A DNA stretch of 64,000 nt, from contig JAJYLH010000010.1 of NCBI GenBank assembly GCA_021787845.1, positions 1 to 64,000 on the forward strand, read 5' to 3'. Positions 1 to 8,953 of the stretch are shown piece after piece. The notes beneath the pieces are model-generated. The model did not search any database. It saw only the letters and a program-made list of their open reading frames with translations, and was not told where the DNA came from. This DNA is from Myxococcales bacterium (GTDB taxonomy: Bacteria; Myxococcota; Myxococcia; Myxococcales; JAJYLH01). A program made the position numbers and the translations under genes. The first letter of the stretch is position 1, and each line of letters starts with the position of its first letter.

Positions 1-126
1 GGGTACCCCTTGCGGCCCGCTGCGTTCACATCGACGCGCGAGGGGTACCCCTTGCAGCCCGCCGCGTTCACATCGACGCGCGAGGGGTACCCCTTGCAGC
101 CCGCCGCGTTCACATCGACGCGCGAA
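1..126. repeat. 42-bp tandem repeat, three copies, cut by the window edge
   Basis: Three near-identical 42-bp units begin at 1, 43 and 85. Each starts with the perfect palindrome GGGGTACCCC, less its first G in copy 1, and contains GCGTTCACATCGACGCGCG. The first copy starts at base 1, so the array may continue to the left. The unit length is a multiple of three and one frame is open through all copies, but codon use and the lack of a start argue for an intergenic array rather than a gene tail. Copies differ at only a few positions, so expansion is recent or homogenised. Confidence 0.8.
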
Positions 127-185
127 GGGGGGCCACCGATGTGCCCCCTTGGCCAGGGCTTTCAAGATGGTTCCGTTCCATCGTA

Positions 186-252
186 GGGCAGGGGCTTGTC
201 CCCTGCCGAGCGGGGTGCCGAGTTCGAAGTCGGCGGGGGACAAGCCCCCGCC
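186..252. repeat. Interspersed palindromic element, family A, copy 1
   Basis: Two arms, GGGGCTTGTCCCC at the left and GGGGGACAAGCCCCC at the right, form a long imperfect hairpin. The same module recurs at 472-543 and 6507-6563, always between genes. It behaves like a REP/MITE-type non-coding repeat. Confidence 0.65.
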
Positions 253-427
253 CACCAGCATTGGCGAAAGGGGCTATCCGGTTCGCTTAAGGTTGAGGAC
301 CGGATCCGGCGCCACGCTCCCCCTCCCCCGCAAAGGGCGCGGGAGAGGGGCCTTACGTGTGCCTTCGCGAAGGCAGTCTTTTCCGGCTCCGCGCTGTTTC
401 AAATGGGAATCGAAATTGGAGTTGGAG

Positions 428-447
428 CCGGACACTGACGTGTCCGG
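428..447. repeat. 20-bp palindrome CCGGACACTGACGTGTCCGG (family B)
   Basis: Nearly perfect 20-bp palindrome. An identical copy lies at 573-592, a one-base variant inside topA at 1463-1482, and a compensated variant (G:C in place of A:T in both arms) at 50487-50506. Confidence 0.65.
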
Positions 448-471
448 GTGCAGGCAGGGACTTCAAGAACC

Positions 472-543
472 GTAGGGCACGGGCTTGCCCCCCGCCGCAC
501 GCTGACGCCGCCCCCAACGGCGGAGGACAAGCCCCCGCCCTAG
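472..543. repeat. Interspersed palindromic element, family A, copy 2
   Basis: TAGGGCACGGGCTTGCC at the left pairs with GGACAAGCCCCCGCCCTA at the right. It forms the centre of the larger nested inverted repeat and matches the copies at 186 and 6507. Confidence 0.6.
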
Positions 544-572
544 AATCCTCATTCGCGTTGCCGTGCCTGCAC

Positions 573-592
573 CCGGACACTGACGTGTCCGG
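573..592. repeat. 20-bp palindrome (family B), second copy
   Basis: Identical to the copy at 428-447, but its flanks are inverted (CACCC upstream, GGCTCCA downstream). The same flanks surround the copy found inside topA. Confidence 0.65.
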
Positions 593-823
593 CTCCAATT
601 TCGGCCGAGAAAGAGCATGATCATGAACGTCATCTCGTTCCCACCACCCACGCGAAACGGCGCAGAGCCTCTTTCCCTCCCTCTCCCGCGTTCTTTGCGG
701 GGGAGGGGTTGGGGAGGGGGAGCGGCGCGCCGGATCGGGTCCTCAACCTGAGCGAATCGGAAAGCCCGTGAGCGGACTTTCCTGGGCCTCGACCGCAGGA
801 GGTGGTCTGCGAGACCTCGCTGG

Positions 824-3800
824 TTACTTCGTCGCGCTCCTGCCGCTCGCAGCTTTCTTTCTCGTCGGAGGCGCCGATGCGCTCTTCTTCGCGGCGGCGG
901 CGCGGCGGGGGCGAGCGGGCTTCGCGGCGAGAGGATCCTTCCCCATCGCGAGGAGCTTCTGCGCGCGCGCTTCGAGGAGCTCCACCGCCTCCGCGATCGT
1001 CAGGCTCGTCGGGGCCTTGCCCTTGGGCAGCGACGCGTTGAGCGTCCCGTCGGTCACGTAGGCGCCGAAGCGGCCGGGCATCACCTTGAGCGGCGCGCCG
1101 GTCTTCGGGTGCGCGCCGACCTCGGCGAGGGCGCCTCGGCGGGTCTGGCCGCGCCGCGCTTTCGGTTGCGCGAAGATGCCGACGGCCTCGTCGACCGTCA
1201 CCGTCGCCAGCGCCTGATGGTTCGGCAGGCTGCGCGTCTCGGTGCCCATCTTCAGGTACGGCCCGAAACGTCCGTCCTGCGCCGTGATCGGCTCGCCGGT
1301 CGTCGGATGTGCGCCGATCGTCCGCGGGAACGACAGGAGCAGCCGCGCCTGGTCCAGCGTCAGGCTCTCCGGCGTCATCCCCGGCCAGAGGCTCGCCATC
1401 TTCGGCTTCGGAGCTGCGGTCTTCGCCTTTTTCTTGCCGTTTCCCGAGGGGCCCTTCTTCACCCGGACACTCACGTGTCCGGCTCCATCTGCGTTGCGCT
1501 CGTGTCCGGCTCCATCAGCGTTGCGCCCGTGCCCAGCTCCATCAGCGTTGCGCCCGTGTCCGGCTCCATCAGCGTTGCGCCCGTGTCCGGCTCCATCAGC
1601 GTTGCGCTCGTGTCCGGCTCCATCTGCGTTGCGCTCGAGTCCGGCTCCATCTGCGTTGCGCTCGAGTCCGGCTCCATCGTTGCGCTCGCCGTTCGCCACA
1701 CCGTCTTCCATGTTGCCGAGCTGCACGTAGGGCCCGAACCGTCCGACCTTCAGGTAGATGGGCTTGCCCGTTTCGGGATCGGTCCCCAGCGCGCGGTCCG
1801 ACAGCTTCGACCGCTCGAGGATGCGATGAACCATCTCCGTCGACAGCTCGTCGGGCGGGAGGTCGGCCGGGACGTTCGCGCGCGGGCCGTCGTCGCCTTG
1901 TTGCAGGTACGGCCCGTAGCGGCCGACGCGCACGACGATTTCATGCCCGTCTTCATCGTGCCCGAGCGGGATCGACGTGATCGACCGCGGGTCGATTTCT
2001 TCCCAGCCGGTGCCGATGCGCTTCTTCAGACCCTCGTTGAGAATCGTGTGGCCGTTGCCGTTCGTCGCGTGGCCAGTGCCGAAGTAGAACTCCTTGAGCC
2101 ACGGCGTCGCCTGGCGCTCGCCCGACGCGATGAGGTCCAGGTCCTCTTCCATGTGGGCGGTGAAGTCGTAGTCGACGAGCTCCCCGAAGTGGCGCTCCAG
2201 GAGGTTCACCACCGCGAACGCGGTGAACGTCGGGACGAGGGCGGTGCTCTTCTTCCAGACGTACTCGCGGTCCAGAATCGTCTGGATGATCGACGCGTAC
2301 GTCGACGGCCGCCCGATGCCGCGCTCCTCCAGCTCCTTGATGAGCGACGCTTCCGTGTACCGCGCCGGCGGCTGCGTCTCGTGGCCCTTCGCCTCCATCG
2401 AGACCGCGTCGAGCTCCTGCCCCTCGCGCAGCGCCGGCAGGACGCGCTCCTGGTCCTCCAGCTCGCTCTCCGGATCGTCCGAGCCCTCGACGTACGCCCG
2501 CCAGAAGCCGGGGAAGGTGATGACCTTGCCCGACGCGGTGAACGTCGCCCGCTCCCCGTCGGCGTCGGCGGTGAAGGTCACGTTCGTCCGCTTGCCCGTC
2601 GCGTCCTTCATCTGCGAGGCGACCGTGCGCTTCCAGATCAATTCGTAGAGCCGGAGCGCGTCGCCATCGAGCTCACCGCGAAGCTCGTCCGGGGTCCGGA
2701 AGACCGCTCCTGCCGGGCGGATGGCCTCGTGGGCCTCTTGAGCGCCCTTGACCTTCTTCGCGTAGACGCGCGGCGACTCCGGCAGGAAGTGCGCGCCGTA
2801 CCGCTCGGCGACCAGGTTTCGCGCGGCGGTGATCGCCTGCTGCGAGAGCGTCGTCGAGTCCGTTCGCATGTAGGTGATGTAGCCGTTCTCGTAGAGGCTC
2901 TGGGCGATGCGCATCGTCCGCTGGGCGCCGAACCGGAGCTTGCGCGCCGCCTCCTGCTGCATCGTCGAGGTGATGAACGGCGGGTAGGGCCGCTCGACGA
3001 ACGGCTTCTCGGTGACGGTCGCGACCGTGAAGACCGCCGTCCGGAGCGCGACCGCGACCCGCCGCGCTTGCGCCTCGTCGATGAGCCGCACCGCGTCCGG
3101 GTTGTTCAGCGCGCCCGTCTCGGGATGGAAGTCCTTCCCAGTGGCGACGCGCTTGCCGCCCAGCTCGGTCAGGTGCGCCGCGACCTTCTCCTTGGGCTCG
3201 CGCGTCGCCAGGATGCCGTCGACGTCCCAGAAACCCGCCTTGACGAACCGCATCCGGGCGCGCTCGCGATCGACCACGAGCCGCACCGCGACCGACTGCA
3301 CCCGCCCCGCGGAGAGGCCGCTCTGCACCTTGCGCCAGAGCACCGGCGAGACCTCGTAGCCGTAGAGCCGGTCGAGGATGCGCCGCGCCTCCTGGGCGTC
3401 GACGAGCTGGTGGTCGAGCCCGCGCGGGTTCTGCAGCGCTTCCTCGATGGCCGGCCGGGTGATCTCGTGGAAGACCATCCGCTTCACCGGCACGTCCGGC
3501 TGGAGCACCTCGAGCAGGTGCCACGCGATCGCCTCGCCTTCGCGGTCTTCGTCGGTCGCGAGGTAGAGCTCGTCCGCGCCCTTCGCGAGGTCCTTGAGCT
3601 TCTTCACCTGCGTGCGCTTCTTCGCCGGCACGATGTAGACCGGCGCGAAGTCGTGCTCGACGTCGACGCCGACCCGCGCCCAGGGCTGGTCCTTCACCCG
3701 CGCCGGAATCTCCGCCGCCGTCGACGGCAGGTCGCGCACGTGGCCCATCGACGCTTCGACCTGGAAGCCGGCGCCGAGAAACCGGGAAATCGTCCGCGCC

Positions 3801-3838
3801 TTGGCGGGGGACTCGACGATGACGAGCGACCTTTTCAT
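824..3838 (-). CDS. topA: DNA topoisomerase I (type IA)
   Basis: About 1004 residues. It relaxes negatively supercoiled DNA by single-strand passage. The start MKRSLVIVESPAKA is the canonical Toprim opening, and GGGAGG lies upstream of that ATG. The longer frame further upstream is not part of the protein. The catalytic tyrosine is Y323 in GYITYMRTDS. After the core come several RFGPYVQLG-type C-terminal repeats rather than zinc fingers, ending in a Lys/Ala-rich tail. Residues about 718-789 are an odd, low-complexity insertion of nine-residue repeats encoded by the 27-bp tandem array at 1474-1686. It lies between C-terminal repeats, so the core should be intact. topA follows dprA by 58 bp, a common pairing. 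Confidence 0.96.
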   Translation of the reverse strand: MKRSLVIVESPAKARTISRFLGAGFQVEASMGHVRDLPSTAAEIPARVKDQPWARVGVDVEHDFAPVYIVPAKKRTQVKKLKDLAKGADELYLATDEDREGEAIAWHLLEVLQPDVPVKRMVFHEITRPAIEEALQNPRGLDHQLVDAQEARRILDRLYGYEVSPVLWRKVQSGLSAGRVQSVAVRLVVDRERARMRFVKAGFWDVDGILATREPKEKVAAHLTELGGKRVATGKDFHPETGALNNPDAVRLIDEAQARRVAVALRTAVFTVATVTEKPFVERPYPPFITSTMQQEAARKLRFGAQRTMRIAQSLYENGYITYMRTDSTTLSQQAITAARNLVAERYGAHFLPESPRVYAKKVKGAQEAHEAIRPAGAVFRTPDELRGELDGDALRLYELIWKRTVASQMKDATGKRTNVTFTADADGERATFTASGKVITFPGFWRAYVEGSDDPESELEDQERVLPALREGQELDAVSMEAKGHETQPPARYTEASLIKELEERGIGRPSTYASIIQTILDREYVWKKSTALVPTFTAFAVVNLLERHFGELVDYDFTAHMEEDLDLIASGERQATPWLKEFYFGTGHATNGNGHTILNEGLKKRIGTGWEEIDPRSITSIPLGHDEDGHEIVVRVGRYGPYLQQGDDGPRANVPADLPPDELSTEMVHRILERSKLSDRALGTDPETGKPIYLKVGRFGPYVQLGNMEDGVANGERNDGAGLERNADGAGLERNADGAGHERNADGAGHGRNADGAGHGRNADGAGHGRNADGAGHERNADGAGHVSVRVKKGPSGNGKKKAKTAAPKPKMASLWPGMTPESLTLDQARLLLSFPRTIGAHPTTGEPITAQDGRFGPYLKMGTETRSLPNHQALATVTVDEAVGIFAQPKARRGQTRRGALAEVGAHPKTGAPLKVMPGRFGAYVTDGTLNASLPKGKAPTSLTIAEAVELLEARAQKLLAMGKDPLAAKPARPRRAAAAKKSASAPPTRKKAASGRSATK
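1463..1686. repeat. In-frame 27-bp tandem repeat seeded by a family B palindrome inside topA
   Basis: Eight units of 27 bp start at 1474, 1501, 1528, 1555, 1582, 1609, 1636 and 1663; the last lacks 3 bp. Typical content is CGTGTCCGGCTCCATC followed by AGCGTTGCGC. On the coding (minus) strand each encodes a variant of NADGAGHGR. The array abuts CCGGACACTCACGTGTCCGG at 1463-1482, the same palindrome and flanks found in intergenic DNA at 573. Unit length is nine codons, so copy-number change keeps the topA frame. Confidence 0.85.
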
Positions 3839-3896
3839 GCCTTCGATGCCTCCCTCATGCGTAAGCGAACGAACATGCCCCTGACCCAGCCGCCGT

Positions 3897-5024
3897 TCAG
3901 CGGCGCAGAAAGTACTTCCCCGGCCTCGTCGCGCACAGGCCCGAAAGCTCGAGCGACAGCAACTCGACGAGAGCCTGCGCGGAATCCAGCCCGGCTTCGT
4001 GCGCGAGGTCGTCCACGTGACGCGGGCTCGGGCCGAGCGCGGCGAGCAGCTTCTGCGCACCCGGCGAGAACCGCGACAGGTCGACCACGGCCTTCTCCGG
4101 CTCCGCCGCCGGCTCCGCGACCGCCAGGTTCAACGCCCGGAAGACCTCGGCGCCGGTCACCAGAGCTTTCGCTTCGCCCGACGAGAGCAGCGCGTTCGGC
4201 GCCGCCGCGAGCGGCTCGTCCGCCCGGCCCGGCACCGCGAACACTTCCCGCCCCGCGCGCTTCGCCGCCGCGCAGGTCGAGAGCGCGCCGCTCGTCGCGC
4301 GACCTCGGGTGATCACCACCGCGTCCGACAGCCCCGCGATGGTCCGATTGCGCCGCGGGAAGTGCCCCGGCTGCCCGCCGCCGTCGAGCGCGAACTCGCT
4401 GACCACCGCGCCCGACTTCGCGATGCGCCGGTACAGCGCCGCGTGATCGGCCGGGTAGGGTTTCAAGAGCCCCGTGCCGACCACCGCCACCGTCCGCCCG
4501 CCCAGCTCGAGCGCACGCTCGTGCGACGCCTGGTCGACCCCGAAGGCGCCGCCGCTGACGACCTCGACGCCGCCCGCGCACAGCCGCGCGACCAGCCGCC
4601 GTGCCTGGTCGATGCCGTAGTCGTCCGACGAGCGACTGCCGACGACCGCCACCCGCCGCGCGTCATCGAGCTCGCCGAGCACGTACAACACCGGCGGCGG
4701 CGACGGCGCCTCCGCGAGCAGCGGTGGATATCCCGGCTCGGTCAGGGTCAGCACCGTCGCGCCGATTTCCCGCGCCTTCGCGAGGAGCCACGCGCCGCGC
4801 TTCTCCAGGTCCGGCGCCGCCTGGAGCGACTCGACCACGTCCGCGCGCAAGCCCTCGATCGACGCGAGCGCGCGGCCTCCCTGCGCCGCCGCCGCCGCGA
4901 GCGAGCCGTACGCCTGGCGCAGGAGGTCGAGCGACTTGCCCCCGACGCCGGCGAGCCCGCTGAGCGCCGCGAGGGCCGCCCGCTCGGACTCATCGACTCT
5001 TGGTCTCGCCGCTCGCTCCGCCAC
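3897..5024 (-). CDS. dprA: DNA-processing protein A
   Basis: About 375 residues. DprA binds incoming single-stranded DNA and loads RecA during natural transformation. It begins with a helix-hairpin-helix-like segment (LSGLAGVGGKSLDLL). The Rossmann-like core contains VAVVGSR, SGGAFGVDQASH and FPRRNRTIAGLSDAVV, and a C-terminal winged helix follows (RHVDDLAHEAGLDSAQ). I choose the GTG at 5024. The longer frame starts at a TTG that is itself the -35 box of a good promoter (5058-5087), so it would not be transcribed. It is first gene of a dprA-topA unit. Confidence 0.93.
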   Translation of the reverse strand: MAERAARPRVDESERAALAALSGLAGVGGKSLDLLRQAYGSLAAAAAQGGRALASIEGLRADVVESLQAAPDLEKRGAWLLAKAREIGATVLTLTEPGYPPLLAEAPSPPPVLYVLGELDDARRVAVVGSRSSDDYGIDQARRLVARLCAGGVEVVSGGAFGVDQASHERALELGGRTVAVVGTGLLKPYPADHAALYRRIAKSGAVVSEFALDGGGQPGHFPRRNRTIAGLSDAVVITRGRATSGALSTCAAAKRAGREVFAVPGRADEPLAAAPNALLSSGEAKALVTGAEVFRALNLAVAEPAAEPEKAVVDLSRFSPGAQKLLAALGPSPRHVDDLAHEAGLDSAQALVELLSLELSGLCATRPGKYFLRR

Positions 5025-5057
5025 CCGCCCACCTGTCCAAGGGCCAAAGGGGCGCGC

Positions 5058-5087
5058 TGTATACGCACCGGTCGGAACGAACGTCAA
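5058..5087 (-). promoter_or_regulatory. Probable sigma-70 promoter of dprA-topA
   Basis: On the minus strand TTGACG (5087-5082) is followed by an 18-bp spacer and TATACA (5063-5058). This lies about 34 bp upstream of the GTG start and predicts a leader of roughly 27 nt. It is one of the few AT-rich hexamer pairs in a GC-rich region. Confidence 0.65.
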
Positions 5088-5282
5088 GCGAGGGGGCGGA
5101 AAGCGGCTCCGACGCGCGCGCGAGCGAACTCGAACGTCAATCCGCGGGGCAGTCGCTCGGTGGCAGAACGTAGGATGGGTGGAGCGGAGCGGAGCCCATC
5201 AGCGACGGCCGCCAACGATGGGCCGCGCTACGCTCCGCCTTCCCACGGCCTCGCCGCGCGAGGGGCTCGACGGTCGGGGCCG

Positions 5283-6257
<975 letters not shown>

Positions 6258-6267
6258 GGCGGTCGCG

Positions 6268-6296
6268 TGTAGAACACAACCGTTTTCGAATTTCAA
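6268..6296 (-). promoter_or_regulatory. Possible promoter of the FKBP lipoprotein gene
   Basis: On the minus strand TTGAAA (6296-6291), a 17-bp spacer and TCTACA (6273-6268) lie in a locally AT-rich patch. The start site would fall only about 4 nt before the ATG, so the message would be almost leaderless, which weakens the call. Confidence 0.35.
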
Positions 6297-6506
6297 GCTT
6301 TTCTTTCGGCCGACCTCCGCCGCGAGACGGGCACCCGGGCGCGCGGCACTCGGCTGGCGGCGCGGCCATCACGACGCAGGCGTCGAGCGATGCTCGGCGC
6401 TTGGCCCGGCGGCTCCGGATCGCGTTTCGCCTGGAGCAGCGGAATCTCGCCTGGCGCGGAAGAACCAGGCTATCCGGTCGACGCACTTGGAGCCGGTCGA
6501 TCGTCG

Positions 6507-6563
6507 TAGGGCGGGGGGCTTGGTCGCTGCCGGAACGCCATGGCGGAGGACAAGCCCCCGCCC
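6507..6563. repeat. Interspersed palindromic element, family A, copy 3
   Basis: TAGGGCGGGGGGCTTG pairs imperfectly with GGACAAGCCCCCGCCCC. It matches the modules at 186-252 and 472-543. Confidence 0.6.
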
Positions 6564-6806
6564 CACGGTGCTGCCGAACAGGAATGTGAACCGGACACGC
6601 CTCGTCGAACGATGGCTTCGACACTCCTCCCCTTGACATTCGCGAGGCCCAGCGTGTACTACGCGCGGCGGCGCGGTCGAGGGTCCGTCCGAGCGGACGT
6701 CCGACGGCGCGAGGAGGCAGCGGACCAGGGATAGGCGGCATCCATCGCGAGATCCGGCGGAGGCGCGGGCGGCCTCGTGCTCCGAACCGGGGTGGGAGTG
6801 GTATCC

Positions 6807-7688
6807 ATGACCCGACGGGCCGACGTTCTCAACGGAGCCATCCGCAGAACGCTCTTCTACTATCTCCTCTTCTTGATCCTGGTGGTGCAAGCCCTCTTCG
6901 TGTTGGTCGGCGTCTTTCGCATCGACTTCGACTTCGACCCCGCCTTGAGGGTGTGGGTCGTGACCGCGGTGATTCCCGTCAGCGCGACGGCCGTCGCGGT
7001 GTGGTGGGACCGGCGAAAGCTCGCCTCGTACGCGCTGGAACCCTGGTATTTGTGGGGGATCTGGGGACCGATCCTGTTCGGATTCTGGGCGGGCGGCTAC
7101 TTCCTCGTCGGTTGGCTCACGGACCCGTCGCGCGCCGCCATGCTTCCGCCGGAGTGGAAGCGCTTCGACCTCTTCGTCCCCTTCGCCCCGTCGTTCGTCT
7201 TCCTCTACGTCATCGTGTATCCGCTCTTCCTCCTGCCCATCGCCCGCGCTCGCAAGGCGGCGACGCTCCAGCGGCTCTTGGTCGGCTACGTGCTGATGCT
7301 GACGGTGAGCTATCTCGTTTTCCTGATCACGCCGGTGACGTACCCGCGCTTGCACACGATGCCGCCACACACGCTGTCGTTCGCCTCGTGGACCCTGCAC
7401 AAGGTCTGGGGCGGCGACCCGCCGTGGAACTGCCTGCCGTCCACCCACTGCGCGGTGGCGATGCTCTCGGCCCTCGCCATCGCGGAGACCGACAAGCGCC
7501 TGGGCGTCTGGGCCATCGTGACCGCGCTCGCGATCGGGGTGTCGACGGTCTACACCAAGCAGCACTACATCGTCGACGTCATCGCCGGCTTCAGCCTCGC
7601 CGGGGCGACCTTCGGGATGCTGCGCTGGATCTGGCGAAACCCCGAGCACGTGCCCGAACGCGCGCGCGAGCTGATGGCCAGGGATTAG
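6807..7688 (+). CDS. PAP2-superfamily integral membrane phosphatase/phosphotransferase
   Basis: About 293 residues with five or six hydrophobic spans. The signature histidines sit in LPSTHCAVAML (motif 2) and VYTKQHYIVDVIAG (motif 3), as in the PAP2 family near inositol-phosphoryl transferases. It probably removes or transfers a phosphate on a lipid or prenyl phosphate at the membrane. I start at the ATG at 6807, preceded by GGGAG; a GTG 30 bp upstream is also possible. It stands alone between two palindrome-bearing intergenic regions, so the substrate is not given by context. Confidence 0.8.
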   Translation: MTRRADVLNGAIRRTLFYYLLFLILVVQALFVLVGVFRIDFDFDPALRVWVVTAVIPVSATAVAVWWDRRKLASYALEPWYLWGIWGPILFGFWAGGYFLVGWLTDPSRAAMLPPEWKRFDLFVPFAPSFVFLYVIVYPLFLLPIARARKAATLQRLLVGYVLMLTVSYLVFLITPVTYPRLHTMPPHTLSFASWTLHKVWGGDPPWNCLPSTHCAVAMLSALAIAETDKRLGVWAIVTALAIGVSTVYTKQHYIVDVIAGFSLAGATFGMLRWIWRNPEHVPERARELMARD

Positions 7689-7812
7689 AGGGCGATCGCC
7701 TTCGTTCAGGTCCGGCGCGGGTTGTTCTCCCTTCGTGCCACGATCCCGATCGTTTCCCGTCGAGCTTGCGAAGCCCAGCCGAATCCGCTGGCATGACGAA
7801 TCCGCAAGCGCC

Positions 7813-7831
7813 CACGGGCGAGGCGCCCGTG
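7813..7831. repeat. Short hairpin CACGGGCGAGGCGCCCGTG
   Basis: A 19-bp inverted repeat in the gap after the PAP2-type gene, resembling the GGGCG/CGCCC palindromes at 48353-48422. It could act as a terminator stem but lacks a T-run. Confidence 0.4.
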
Positions 7832-7967
7832 CGACGATTCCGATCATTTTCCAGGTCGAGCTCGCGTTGCGGGCGCGAGCCCGCGCTGGGTGGCGACGCT
7901 CCTGCTCAGTTGACAGGCCACGGGCGTTCGTGGCATCGCTCCGGCCGATTTTCGTGGAGGTCGTCCC

Positions 7968-8930
7968 ATGCGCACGTGGCCCCGCGTTCTGACGCTGATG
8001 TCCCTCGCGCTCTGGGCCTGCGGCGGCAACGGGGTCAACGGGCTGAAGAACAAGCCGCCGATCGCCAACGCCGGTCACGACCTCGCCTCGGTGGTCGACG
8101 AGGCCATCCGCTTCGACGGTTCGGCCTCGAGCGATCCCGACGGCAACATCGTCGCCTACGACTGGACCTTCGGCGACGGCGCGCGCGCGAGCGGAAAGGT
8201 CGCGATACACGCCTACAGCGCTCCTGGACAGTACAAGGTCGTGCTCGTCGTCACCGACAACGACGGCGCGACCGGCCAGGCGTCGATCACCGCGACCATC
8301 ACCCGCAACGACGCGCCGCCGGTCGCGCTGATCGCGATCAGCCCCAACCCCGCGCAGGTCGGCCAGACGGTCGGCTTCGACGGCTCGGGCTCCACCGATG
8401 ACGGCAGCCTCGTCGCCTACGCCTGGGATTTCGGCGACGGCCAGACCGCCTCGAGCGAGCGCACGACGCACACGTATCCCGACGCCGGCAGCTACTCGGT
8501 CAAGCTCACGGTGACCGATGACGCCGGGCTCACCGGCGAGGCCAGCGCCACCGTCGTCGTCCAGGCGCCGCCTCCTCCTCCGCCGACGCCGATTTTTCCT
8601 GCGACCTACGACTACCAGGCGGATTCATCGACCGACTCGTGCTACGGCTGGCAAGCGGATCCGCTCCAGTTCACCGACACGGACCCCAACAATCCCGCCG
8701 CGACGCTCACCATTCAGGAAGGCTCGGGCCTGCTCAGCGCGACGTACGTCGGAACCTACTCGAACGCGACCCGCGCCTTCACCGCGACCTACAGCGCGAT
8801 GGGTCTGGGCGCCCAGACGCTCGCCGGAACCTTCTCGACCGACTTCAAGACGTTCACCGGGACGTACACGGGTGGAAGCTGCCCGTCGGGATACGTCGTC
8901 CAGGTCGATGGCTGGCGCGTCAGTCCCTGA
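7968..8930 (+). CDS. Lipoprotein with two PKD domains
   Basis: About 320 residues. The signal peptide ends in a lipobox-like LALWAC, so it is probably anchored in a membrane. Two PKD beta-sandwich repeats follow, each with the sequence order FDGS(A/G)S, D(G/D)G(N/S), AYDWTFGDG or AYAWDFGDG, and a G.Y.V.L.VTD ending. A Pro-rich spacer and a C-terminal domain of about 110 residues with no family I recognise complete it; that domain has two cysteines (SCYGW, GSCPSGY). The ribosome site GGAGG precedes the ATG. A cell-surface binding or structural role is inferred from PKD architecture only. Confidence 0.85.
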   Translation: MRTWPRVLTLMSLALWACGGNGVNGLKNKPPIANAGHDLASVVDEAIRFDGSASSDPDGNIVAYDWTFGDGARASGKVAIHAYSAPGQYKVVLVVTDNDGATGQASITATITRNDAPPVALIAISPNPAQVGQTVGFDGSGSTDDGSLVAYAWDFGDGQTASSERTTHTYPDAGSYSVKLTVTDDAGLTGEASATVVVQAPPPPPPTPIFPATYDYQADSSTDSCYGWQADPLQFTDTDPNNPAATLTIQEGSGLLSATYVGTYSNATRAFTATYSAMGLGAQTLAGTFSTDFKTFTGTYTGGSCPSGYVVQVDGWRVSP

Positions 8931-8953
8931 TCGCCGAGCCCGAGCCCTGCCGC

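Larger units (their letters stand above)
270..769. repeat. Nested inverted repeat built from three modules
   Basis: The left arm, about 270-351, reads through GGTTGAGGACCGGATCCGG and CCCCTCCCCCGC. It reappears inverted at about 676-769. Inside these arms a second pair lies inverted: GGAGCCGGACACTGACGTGT at 424 and its complement at 564-598. At the centre is palindromic family A copy 2 (472-543). The whole forms a mirror-symmetric structure downstream of topA. Long reading frames across it are by-products of its composition. Confidence 0.6.
6258..6806. other. 549-bp intergenic region between divergent genes, with a family A repeat
   Basis: It contains the likely promoter of the FKBP gene at the left, a family A palindromic element at 6507-6563 (GGGGGGCTTGG ... 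GGACAAGCCCCCGCCCC), and then GGACACGCC, a fragment resembling half of family B. I see no credible gene here; the long minus-strand frame across it has no start context or domain. Confidence 0.6.

Noticed and set aside
149-651. Several 60-110-codon frames in the left repeat field
   Set aside because: They read through inverted copies of non-coding palindromic modules and encode Pro/Arg/Cys-rich sequence with no ribosome site.
1474-1686. CRISPR array
   Set aside because: Units are contiguous 27-bp tandem repeats without spacers, lie in frame inside topA, and no cas gene is present.
1109-4312. 1067-codon open frame on the plus strand opposite topA/dprA
   Set aside because: It mirrors the codon phase of topA in high-GC DNA, is extremely Arg-rich and has no domain. 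The minus-strand frame has clear topoisomerase and DprA motifs.
5025-5087. N-terminal extension of DprA starting at TTG 5087
   Set aside because: The TTG is the -35 box of a good promoter whose -10 lies inside the extension, so this segment would not be in the mRNA.
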